Below, one piece after another: positions 1-6,769 of a stretch of 11,783 nt of DNA. The position numbers were made by a program, and so were the translations under genes. Each line of letters starts with the position of its first letter. The stretch's first letter is position 1. The DNA is taken from positions 1 through 11,783 of the forward strand of contig CAJLPK010000052.1 in the NCBI GenBank assembly GCA_905208455.1. The letters are read 5' to 3'. This DNA comes from an uncultured Bacillota bacterium (lineage in GTDB: Bacteria > Bacillota > Clostridia > Christensenellales > QAND01). The notes beneath the pieces are model-generated. The model did not search any database. It was not told the DNA's origin and saw only the letters and a list, made by a program, of their open reading frames with translations.

Positions 1-479
1 TGCATTTGGTAGGAGGAGGGGCCTTGGATCTGCTCACCCTCCACCGCAGCCGTGACGCCCATGCCCTTTATCACCGGCACGCCGTTGGCTTCGGCGGACA
101 ACTGCAAAACCTTGCCCGTCTCATCCACAAAGGCATACCCGCCGTCAAAGGATAGGGCCCCGTAAGCGGTCTTTTCCGTCACGTGGATGATGAGCGTGCT
201 GGGCAGGTCGTAGGAAACGTGAGAGAACTGCAAATAGGGCTGTGCCTCCAAATTGGCTTTGAGCTGCTTTTTGCTGACCAAAAACAGGTTTTGCCCGATT
301 TGCACACCGCTCTGCGCTATGACCTCCTCCTGAGAAAAGCGCTGGCTGCCCTCCACCTTGATCTCCTTGATTTCAAAGACAAAATACCCCAGCGCCGCCA
401 AGCCGCATAACAGCAGCAGCGTCAGCACCAAGATAAATCCGTAAAATCTTTTTTTGTTCTTCTTTCGTAACTTGGCCAA
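1..479 (-). CDS. ftsQ: FtsQ/DivIB cell-division protein, 3' end cut by window edge
   Basis: Bitopic divisome protein that works with FtsL and FtsB/DivIC to control septal wall synthesis. The first 159 residues are visible: a basic cytoplasmic tail (residues 2-13, many Lys/Arg), one membrane segment at about 14-35, then a POTRA-type region at about 37-105 that opens with EIKEIKVEGSQRFS and contains YDLPSTLIIHVTEK, followed by the start of the beta domain (GGYAFVDETGKVL). The start is a TTG at 477-479. It is the first possible start after an in-frame TAG, and AGGAG lies 9 bases upstream. That AGGAG overlaps the murA stop codon (TAGGAG), so translation is probably coupled to murA. FtsQ/DivIB is poorly conserved, so the call rests on topology, the POTRA motif and position at the end of a dcw cluster. 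The C-terminal part is outside the window. Confidence 0.9.
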   Translation of the reverse strand, partial: MAKLRKKNKKRFYGFILVLTLLLLCGLAALGYFVFEIKEIKVEGSQRFSQEEVIAQSGVQIGQNLFLVSKKQLKANLEAQPYLQFSHVSYDLPSTLIIHVTEKTAYGALSFDGGYAFVDETGKVLQLSAEANGVPVIKGMGVTAAVEGEQIQGPSSYQM

Positions 480-491
480 ACCGGTCTACTC

Positions 492-1736
492 CTAGCGTAT
501 TTCCGCCCCCAGGGCCGACAGCTCATGGGCCAGATCCTGGTATCCGCGGTCTATAAAACATTTGCCTTCCACCTTTGTGCATCCCCGGGCCGCCAGGCCG
601 GCAATGACAAGCGCCGCCCCGCCCCGCAGGTCTTTGGCCGCAACCTCTGCGCCCAACAGCGGCGTGCCGCCGCGCACGACGGCCGTGCGCTCCTTGATTT
701 GGATGCGCGCGCCCATACGGCACAGCTCCGGCACATGCTTGAAGCGGTTTTCAAAAACGTTTTCCGATAAAATGCAGGTACCGTGGCATACGCAGGCCAC
801 CGCCATGAACTGGGCCTGGAGGTCGGTGGGAAATCCCGGGTACGGGAGAGTTTCGATTTTCTGCATCTCGCCTAGGCTTTGGGGGGCCCGGAGGCGGACG
901 GTATCCTCCGTAAACTGGATCATACAGCCTGTTTCCTGCAGCTTAGAGGCCGCTGCCTGTAAATGCTCCGGGCAAATATTCGTCAGCGTTATGTCGCCGC
1001 CGGTCACGGCTGCCGCGGCCAGATACGTGCCCGCCACAATGCGGTCCGGCATGATCTTATAGCGCGTGCCTTTCAGCCGCTTTACGCCGATGATTTCAAT
1101 GCTGCCGGCGCCAGCGCCTTGGATGCGCCCGCCCATCTGGTTGATGAACCGGGCCAGGTCCACCACCTCCGGCTCCCTGGCTGCATTATGTAAAACAGTT
1201 TTCCCCTCTGCCGTGACCGCCGCCATGATGATGTTTTCCGTAGCGCCGACGGAAGGGTAGTCCAGTGTGATCTCTGCGCCTTTGGTATGCGGGCCGTTGC
1301 ACTGGATCTCCCCATGCGCCTCGTTCACGGAGACATTCAGCGCGCGCAGGCCTTTTAGGTGCAGGTCTATCGGGCGCAGGCCGATTTCACAGCCGCCGGG
1401 CTGCGTGACCCATGCCTTGCCGAAGCGTGAGATCAGCGCCCCCAGCATGAAGATGCTGCTGCGCATTTTCTTGGAAAGCTCGGTGGGCATTTCATGCCGG
1501 TCGGCATGCTTTGCATTGATGCGGATCACATCGCCCTCCACCTCCACAGCACAGCCCAAAAGCCGCAGGATCTCCAGCATATTGGCCACGTCGCTCAAAA
1601 CCGGGCAGCATTCCAGCACGACTTCCTCTTCGGTCATGATACAGGCTGCCAGGATAGGCAAAATCGCGTTTTTCGCGCCGTAGACCGGCAGGCTCCCTGA
1701 AAGCCTGCGGCCGCCCTCTATCAATAAATTGGACAT
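492..1736 (-). CDS. murA: UDP-N-acetylglucosamine 1-carboxyvinyltransferase MurA
   Basis: Catalyses the first committed step of peptidoglycan precursor synthesis in the cytoplasm, transferring enolpyruvate from PEP to UDP-GlcNAc. The 414-residue length is normal for the family. Visible catalytic features are K22 in GAKNA, C116 in PGGCEIGLRPIDLH (the Cys that fosfomycin alkylates, so no Asp-type resistance substitution), D305 in PYPGFPTDLQAQF, and R371 in KDLRGGAALVIAG. The ATG at 1736 was chosen because GGAGGT lies 7 bases upstream. An in-frame ATG-like extension to 1751 would begin upstream of that site. It follows ftsW after 64 bases and is followed by ftsQ. Bacillota often carry two MurA paralogues; this is the one placed in the dcw cluster. 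The start codon lies in a predicted hairpin, described separately. Confidence 0.97.
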   Translation of the reverse strand: MSNLLIEGGRRLSGSLPVYGAKNAILPILAACIMTEEEVVLECCPVLSDVANMLEILRLLGCAVEVEGDVIRINAKHADRHEMPTELSKKMRSSIFMLGALISRFGKAWVTQPGGCEIGLRPIDLHLKGLRALNVSVNEAHGEIQCNGPHTKGAEITLDYPSVGATENIIMAAVTAEGKTVLHNAAREPEVVDLARFINQMGGRIQGAGAGSIEIIGVKRLKGTRYKIMPDRIVAGTYLAAAAVTGGDITLTNICPEHLQAAASKLQETGCMIQFTEDTVRLRAPQSLGEMQKIETLPYPGFPTDLQAQFMAVACVCHGTCILSENVFENRFKHVPELCRMGARIQIKERTAVVRGGTPLLGAEVAAKDLRGGAALVIAGLAARGCTKVEGKCFIDRGYQDLAHELSALGAEIR

Positions 1737-1775
1737 AGGATGCACCTCCACTGTTTTTCAAAGTATCCTATGCCC
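1731..1775 (-). promoter_or_regulatory. Hairpin enclosing the murA start codon and Shine-Dalgarno
   Basis: On the minus strand GGGCATAGGAT (1775-1765) can pair with ATCCTATGTCC (1741-1731): 11 continuous pairs, one of them G-U. The 23-base loop (1764-1742) carries the GGAGGT Shine-Dalgarno, and the murA ATG (1736-1734) lies inside the right arm. If the helix forms in the mRNA it would hide the start codon, while leaving the Shine-Dalgarno single-stranded. The pairing is read directly; a regulatory role is inference. There is no T-run after it, so it is not a terminator. Confidence 0.5.
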
Positions 1776-1800
1776 CTATGTGCGCTTTGGTGCGTTTGCA

Positions 1801-2904
1801 TCAGCTGGGCGTGGAATACCGGGATATATTCAACAGGATGCCGATGGAGCCCATAAACAGCATCAATGAGCTCGTGCCGGCCGAGATAAACGGCAGCGTC
1901 TGCCCGGTGGGCGGGATGCTCCCCGTAACAACGCCGATGTTGATGGCAACCTGTACGGCAATCATGGTGGTAATGCCCATCGCCAGGTTGCTGCCGAAGG
2001 TATTGGGACAGGTCAGCGCTACGCGCATGCCGCGCCAAATCAAAAACACATACGCTGCGATGACAAGCAGCACGCCGAAAAGGCCCAGCTCCTCGGCGAT
2101 GATGGAAAAGATAAAGTCGCTTTCCTCCATCGGCAGAAACAATAGCTTTTGCTGGCTCATCCCCAGGCCCTTGCCAAACAGGCCGCCGGACCCGATGGCG
2201 TAGTAGGATTGGATGAGCTGCCAGGAATCGCCCTGGGTATCCGACCACGGGTCCAAAAACACAAACAAGCGCTTCAGGCGGTACGGTTCTATGATGATGA
2301 GCACCGCCACCGCCGCCAGGCCTGCCAGGCACAAAATCATCAAATGCTTTTTATTGGCCCCGCAGGCAAACAGCATGATGAAGGTGGTAATCATAATGCA
2401 CAGCACCATGGAAAGGTTGGGCTGCAAAATGATGGGGATGCACATGGCCGCCGAAATGGCGAACGCCGGGATGATGCCTCCTGTCCAGGTGCCGAGCTTT
2501 TCCCTGTTTTTGGCAAAATAGCTGGAAAGCAGCACCACCACCGTGATCTTGCACAATTCAGACGGCTGCATGGTCGTTACGCCGAGATTCACCCAGCGGC
2601 GCGCGCCGTTGAGCGTGATGCCCAAGGGCGTAAACACCATCAGCAGCAAGCCTATGGTTACGATGGCAAGGGGGATCTTTACCTTATCGATGCGCTGGAA
2701 ATTGAAGTTTGCCATAAACAGCATGGCCGCAAAGCCCAGCACCGCCCCTAAAACCTGCTTTTTGAAATAGTAGGCCGCATCTCCCTCTTCGATGGTAGCG
2801 CTGTAATAGCTGGCGCTGTATACCATCACACAGCCAAACAGCACCAGGATGATGACCGTGATAAAGATGAGAAAATCATATTTCCCCTTTGTCAGTTTCT
2901 GCAT
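1801..2904 (-). CDS. ftsW: SEDS-family septal peptidoglycan polymerase FtsW (SpoVE-like)
   Basis: Polytopic membrane glycosyltransferase of the SEDS family, expected to polymerise lipid II at the division site together with the class B PBP encoded upstream. The 367-residue product has about ten hydrophobic segments. Family motifs are GARRWVNLG (100-108) with QPSELCK (113-119), SDFIFSIIAEELG (262-274) whose D263 matches the catalytic Asp of SEDS polymerases, and GVVTGSIPPTGQTLPFIS (324-341). The usual QPD motif in the middle reads QPN here (N163). The ATG start lies 3 bases after the murD stop; a GGAG inside the last murD codons is 12 bases upstream, so translation is probably coupled. The stop is TGA at 1801-1803. 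FtsW and sporulation-specific SpoVE cannot be separated by sequence here; with only one SEDS gene in the cluster, a division role is more likely. Confidence 0.93.
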   Translation of the reverse strand: MQKLTKGKYDFLIFITVIILVLFGCVMVYSASYYSATIEEGDAAYYFKKQVLGAVLGFAAMLFMANFNFQRIDKVKIPLAIVTIGLLLMVFTPLGITLNGARRWVNLGVTTMQPSELCKITVVVLLSSYFAKNREKLGTWTGGIIPAFAISAAMCIPIILQPNLSMVLCIMITTFIMLFACGANKKHLMILCLAGLAAVAVLIIIEPYRLKRLFVFLDPWSDTQGDSWQLIQSYYAIGSGGLFGKGLGMSQQKLLFLPMEESDFIFSIIAEELGLFGVLLVIAAYVFLIWRGMRVALTCPNTFGSNLAMGITTMIAVQVAINIGVVTGSIPPTGQTLPFISAGTSSLMLFMGSIGILLNISRYSTPS

Positions 2905-2907
2905 AGT

Positions 2908-4266
2908 CTAATTCAGCTCCATTACGATGCGCTTGAAAACTTCCCCTCTCTGCTCAAAATTATCAAACATATCAAAGCTCGCGCAGGCCGGGGATAACAG
3001 CACATTCATTCCGGGCGATGCCAGCTGCTGTGCCAGCGTGACCGCCTCTTCAAAGGTGTATGCACGATGTACGCTGATAAACCCTGCCTTGCGGGCTGCG
3101 GACAAAATTTGTTCCGATGTTTCGCCTAAAACCACGATGGATTGGATGTATTTGGTAAACGCCCGGAACATGGGCATATAGTCGGAATTTTTGTTGGAGC
3201 CGCCCAAGATCAGCACCGTGGGCTTTGTCATGGCCTGGATGGCCTTGATGGTGGAATCCGGGTTGGTGGCCTTGCTGTCGTTGATAAAGGTCACGCCGTG
3301 CAGGGTGCGCACCGTCTCTATGCGGTGCTCCACGCCGGAAAACGCCATGACGGCCCGGCGAATCACCTTTGGCTTTACGCCCATCAGATAAGCAGCCAAA
3401 ATGGCCGCCAGCGCATTTTCCAAATTGTGCGGCCCTGGAATCTTCACCTCGTCCACCCGCATGATGGGAATATCCCGGCGGCCGATGCGCACTACAATGT
3501 CATTGCGCTTTACCAGCGCGCCCTCGATGATGTCCTGTGTACGGGAAAAGTACATGACCTTACAGTGCGGCTCGTCCCTGAGGGCTACCGTGCGCGGGTC
3601 GTCGGCGTTTAGGATACATACGTCGCTGCCCACCTGGTTTTTGTACACCAGCTTTTTGCAGTTGATATAGTTTTCCATCGTGCCGAAATAATTGAGATGG
3701 TCCTCTGTCAAGTTTAGGATCATGGAGATTTTCGGCCGGAAATCCGTGATGCCCACCGTCATAAACGGCGCTGTTTCGCAAACGATGACATCTCCCTTTT
3801 GCGTATCCAGCGCCTCGGTGCAGACCGGCACGCCGATATTGCCCAGCACATGCGTGCGGTTTCCGTTTGCCTTGAAAATTTCACCGATCAGCGTGGTGGT
3901 GGTGGTTTTGCCGTTGGTGCCCGTCACGGCGACAAAATCGCCCTGCGTAAACCAGGCCCCCAGCTGCAATTCGCTGACGACCACCGTACCGTTTTGCTTG
4001 GCCTTTTCCACCCAGGGCGACCAATAATATACACTGGGCGACAAAATGATGTAGTCCTTGCCCCCTATCAGCGCATCCGGCTCTGTGCCAAGCCGCCAAT
4101 CCGCCTCTATATCGCGCAGCTGCTCGATGGCCCCCGCCATCTGTTCGCTGTTTCTGGTGTCCGTCAGGGTAAGCCTTGCCCCCAGGCGGCTGAGCATGCG
4201 GGCCGCTGCCACGCCGCTCCTGGCCATGCCTACGATCAGTACCTGTTTATCCTTCATGTCCTTCAT
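2908..4266 (-). CDS. murD: UDP-N-acetylmuramoyl-L-alanine:D-glutamate ligase MurD
   Basis: Cytoplasmic ATP-dependent Mur ligase that adds D-Glu to UDP-MurNAc-L-Ala; 452 residues, a normal length. Visible are the uracil-site DTR (36-38), the P-loop GTNGKTTTTT (116-125), GNIGVPV (142-148), DHLNYFGTMENY (189-200), VEHRIE (312-317), NDSKATNPDST (329-339) and LLSPACASFDMFDNFEQRG (423-441). Two motifs on the substrate side depart from family norm: SPS-VY at 77-81 replaces SPG-(I/V)P, and CETAPFMTVG (163-172) replaces the usual E-x-SSFQLxx segment. The ATG at 4266 is preceded by AAGGGG 8 bases upstream, and the gene starts 26 bases after mraY. An in-frame opening to 4344 would overlap mraY and lacks a binding site. 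Overall fold and cluster position make MurD firm; the altered motifs are discussed as a finding. Confidence 0.95.
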   Translation of the reverse strand: MKDMKDKQVLIVGMARSGVAAARMLSRLGARLTLTDTRNSEQMAGAIEQLRDIEADWRLGTEPDALIGGKDYIILSPSVYYWSPWVEKAKQNGTVVVSELQLGAWFTQGDFVAVTGTNGKTTTTTLIGEIFKANGNRTHVLGNIGVPVCTEALDTQKGDVIVCETAPFMTVGITDFRPKISMILNLTEDHLNYFGTMENYINCKKLVYKNQVGSDVCILNADDPRTVALRDEPHCKVMYFSRTQDIIEGALVKRNDIVVRIGRRDIPIMRVDEVKIPGPHNLENALAAILAAYLMGVKPKVIRRAVMAFSGVEHRIETVRTLHGVTFINDSKATNPDSTIKAIQAMTKPTVLILGGSNKNSDYMPMFRAFTKYIQSIVVLGETSEQILSAARKAGFISVHRAYTFEEAVTLAQQLASPGMNVLLSPACASFDMFDNFEQRGEVFKRIVMELN

Positions 4267-4292
4267 TCTTGCTTCCCCTTCTTTTCCGCCGT

Positions 4293-5294
4293 TTACAGGC
4301 TGGCCAGCGAGACGAGGCCCAAAATGGTAAAGGCCAGCGTCCAAGCATAATACATCACAACGATGCGCGTTTCGTGCATCCCCTTCAGCTCAAAGTGATG
4401 GTGCAGCGGCGCCATGCGGAACACGCGCTTGTGCCTCAGCTTAAAGCTGCCCACCTGCAGGATGACGGAAATGGTGCTCAGAATATACATAAAGCCCATC
4501 ACCGGCAGCAGATAGATCATGCGGGTGGCAACCGCCAATACCGAAATCGCCGCGCCCAGCGCCAAAGAGCCGGTATCCCCCATGAATACCTTGGCCGGGT
4601 GCGCATTAAAGCGCAAAAACGCCAGGCAGGCCCCTGCCATGGCTGCGCCGAACACCGCCATATTGTTCATCTCTATGCCCATCAGCACCTGCCCGGAGGC
4701 TGCGGCATCGCCCGCCAGGGTATACGCCGTGATGGCAAGCCCGGCGCAGACAATGGTGCCCATGCCGCCTGCCAGGCCGTCCAGGCCGTCTGTAAGGTTG
4801 ACGGAATTGACCATGCCCACCACGATGAATACCACAAACGGGATATACCACCCGCCAAAATCCACCAGGCCTGCAAACGGCACATACAATTCCGTGCCGA
4901 TTTCAGGTGAATGAGCGGCAAACACCGCCACCAGGATGGCGAGCCCCAGCTGGCCGATGATTTTTTGGTAGGCCTTTAGGCCCAAGGAGCGGTGCTTTAC
5001 CACCTTGATAAAATCATCCAAAAAGCCCACGGCGCCAAAGCCAAGGGTAATGAGCACGGCAAAGATGGCAAAGCCATACGACTGGCGGGCAAACAGCAGC
5101 GCAGAAGCCAGGCCGCCGATGAGAAAAATCAGCCCGCCGATGGTGGGGGTGCCTTGTTTGATCAGGTGGGTCTGCGGCCCGTCGTCACGGACGCTTTGTC
5201 CCATTTTCAGACGCCGCAGGATCGGCAGTATGATGGGCCCTGCTGCCAGCGACAGCAGAAACCCTACGACCAAGGGCCAAATCAGTTGTTGCAT
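4293..5294 (-). CDS. mraY: Phospho-N-acetylmuramoyl-pentapeptide-transferase MraY
   Basis: Polytopic membrane enzyme that transfers phospho-MurNAc-pentapeptide to undecaprenyl phosphate, giving lipid I. The 333-residue protein has about ten hydrophobic helices and the full set of family motifs: KQGTPTIGG (46-54), FLDDFIKV (91-98) with the Asp pair D93-D94, NSVNLTDGLDGLAGG (163-177), FNAHPAKVFMGDTGS (229-243) with D240, and the MAPLHHHFELKG loop (294-305) with the HHH triplet. The ATG start has AGGAG 6 bases upstream, and this AGGAG begins within the murE stop codon (TAGGAG). The murE-mraY gap is 9 bases. In many Clostridia murF sits at this junction; here there is no room for it. Confidence 0.98.
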   Translation of the reverse strand: MQQLIWPLVVGFLLSLAAGPIILPILRRLKMGQSVRDDGPQTHLIKQGTPTIGGLIFLIGGLASALLFARQSYGFAIFAVLITLGFGAVGFLDDFIKVVKHRSLGLKAYQKIIGQLGLAILVAVFAAHSPEIGTELYVPFAGLVDFGGWYIPFVVFIVVGMVNSVNLTDGLDGLAGGMGTIVCAGLAITAYTLAGDAAASGQVLMGIEMNNMAVFGAAMAGACLAFLRFNAHPAKVFMGDTGSLALGAAISVLAVATRMIYLLPVMGFMYILSTISVILQVGSFKLRHKRVFRMAPLHHHFELKGMHETRIVVMYYAWTLAFTILGLVSLASL

Positions 5295-5303
5295 GGTAAA
5301 CTC

Positions 5304-6749
5304 CTAGCGTATCGTTTCGTGCAAAATTTCGTGGACAATGGCCTTCTCATCAAAGGGATGGCGCACGCCGTTGATTTCCTGATACGGCTCGTGCCCCTTG
5401 CCGGCCAAAAGCACGACATCGTCCTTTTGCGCCAGCTCCAACGCCCTTTGGATGGCTTCCTTCCGGTTTTCCACTACATAGTATTCGCAGCCCGATTGTT
5501 TTAATCCGGGCAGGATCTGCTCGATGATGGCGGCGGGGTTTTCGGTGCGTGGGTTGTCTGTGGTCACCACGCACACATCCGAGCCTTTGCCGGCCGCCAG
5601 CCCCATCAGCGGGCGCTTGCTGGGGTCCCTGTCTCCGCCGCAGCCAAACACCGTGATGATGCGCCCCTTGGCAAAGCCCTTGACCGCCGAAAGGATATTA
5701 TCCAGCCCGTCCGGCGTATGCGCGTAATCCAAAATCACGGTATACGGCACAGAGGGGGTGGGGATGACCTCGATGCGCCCCGGCACGGTGCGCACCTGGT
5801 GCAGGCCGCCTACGATCTGCTCCAGCGTAAGCCCGAAGCCATAGCACGCCGTGGCGCAGGCCAGCGAATTGTACACGGAAAACAGACCGGGAATGCCCAG
5901 CTCGATACGGCCCTCGCCGATGGGGGTCGCCAGCGTGTACTGTACGCCCGCGGCGCCCAGTTCGATGTCCTTGGCCATAATGTCCGCCTTGTTGTCAATG
6001 CCATAGGTCAGCTGGTTACAGCCCAAGCCTTCCTGCATATACGGTGTATGCGCATCGTCGGCGTTGAACACAGCCAGCTTTGTCATAGCAAACAGCTTTT
6101 TCTTTTCCGCGGCGTACGCTTCCATGGTGCCGTGGTAATCCAGGTGGTCCTGTGTCAGGTTGGTAAACACCGCCACCTCGTACGGAATGCCGTCCACCCT
6201 GTGCTGGGCCAGCGCATGGGAGGATACCTCCATCGCGACCGAGGTGCACTGCTTTTGCAAAAACAGCGACAGCGTGCTTTGCAGCGTGACAGGCTCCGGC
6301 GTTGTCATCGACGAGCCCATGACCTCATCGCCCGCCATCAGCGCGACCGTCCCCAAAAGCCCGGTTTTTTCGCCGGCATAATCCAAAACGGTTTTCAGCA
6401 TATAGGTCGTGGTGGTCTTTCCGTTGGTGCCCGTTACGCCGAACATGTGCATTTTCTCAGCCGGACGCCCGTAAAAATTGGCCGCCAAAATCGGCAGCGC
6501 TGCCCGCGTGTCCGCCACCATGGCCTGCGGGATATCCAGATCCATCGGCCGCTGCACCACCAGCGCCGCCGCGCCGCGCTCCATCGCCATTTGGGCGTAG
6601 TCGTGGCCGTCCGTCTTGGTACCGGAAATACAGCAAAACAGCGAGCCCTTTTCCACCTTGCGCGAATCAAACGCAATGGATGCAATCTCGATCTCCTCCT
6701 GCGGGCGCATCAATACCACCACGCCGGAAAGCAATTCATTCAGTCGCAT
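5304..6749 (-). CDS. murE: UDP-MurNAc-L-Ala-D-Glu:meso-diaminopimelate ligase MurE
   Basis: Cytoplasmic Mur ligase adding the third residue of the stem peptide. The 481-residue product shows the N-terminal substrate domain with SIAFDSRKVEKGSLF (24-38), P-loop GTNGKTTTTY (107-116), TTPEP (149-153), AMEVSSHAL (172-180), DHLDYHG (201-207), the AEKKKLF segment expected to hold the carbamylated Lys (214-220), LDYAHTPDGL (340-349), GCGGDRDPSKRP (369-380), DNPR (398-401) and GKGHEPYQ (450-457). DNPR is the known marker for meso-DAP rather than L-Lys specificity, so the organism should have meso-DAP peptidoglycan. The ATG start has AGGAGG 9 bases upstream. It starts 20 bases after the pbp gene and its TAG stop overlaps the mraY ribosome binding site. 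Confidence 0.97.
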   Translation of the reverse strand: MRLNELLSGVVVLMRPQEEIEIASIAFDSRKVEKGSLFCCISGTKTDGHDYAQMAMERGAAALVVQRPMDLDIPQAMVADTRAALPILAANFYGRPAEKMHMFGVTGTNGKTTTTYMLKTVLDYAGEKTGLLGTVALMAGDEVMGSSMTTPEPVTLQSTLSLFLQKQCTSVAMEVSSHALAQHRVDGIPYEVAVFTNLTQDHLDYHGTMEAYAAEKKKLFAMTKLAVFNADDAHTPYMQEGLGCNQLTYGIDNKADIMAKDIELGAAGVQYTLATPIGEGRIELGIPGLFSVYNSLACATACYGFGLTLEQIVGGLHQVRTVPGRIEVIPTPSVPYTVILDYAHTPDGLDNILSAVKGFAKGRIITVFGCGGDRDPSKRPLMGLAAGKGSDVCVVTTDNPRTENPAAIIEQILPGLKQSGCEYYVVENRKEAIQRALELAQKDDVVLLAGKGHEPYQEINGVRHPFDEKAIVHEILHETIR

Positions 6750-6769
6750 ACCGTCATTCCTCCTATGTA

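Noticed and set aside
562..1062. Plus-strand open frames opposite murA, ftsW, murD, mraY and rsmH
   Set aside because: Low-complexity antisense shadows of well-identified genes without ribosome binding sites or recognisable domains.
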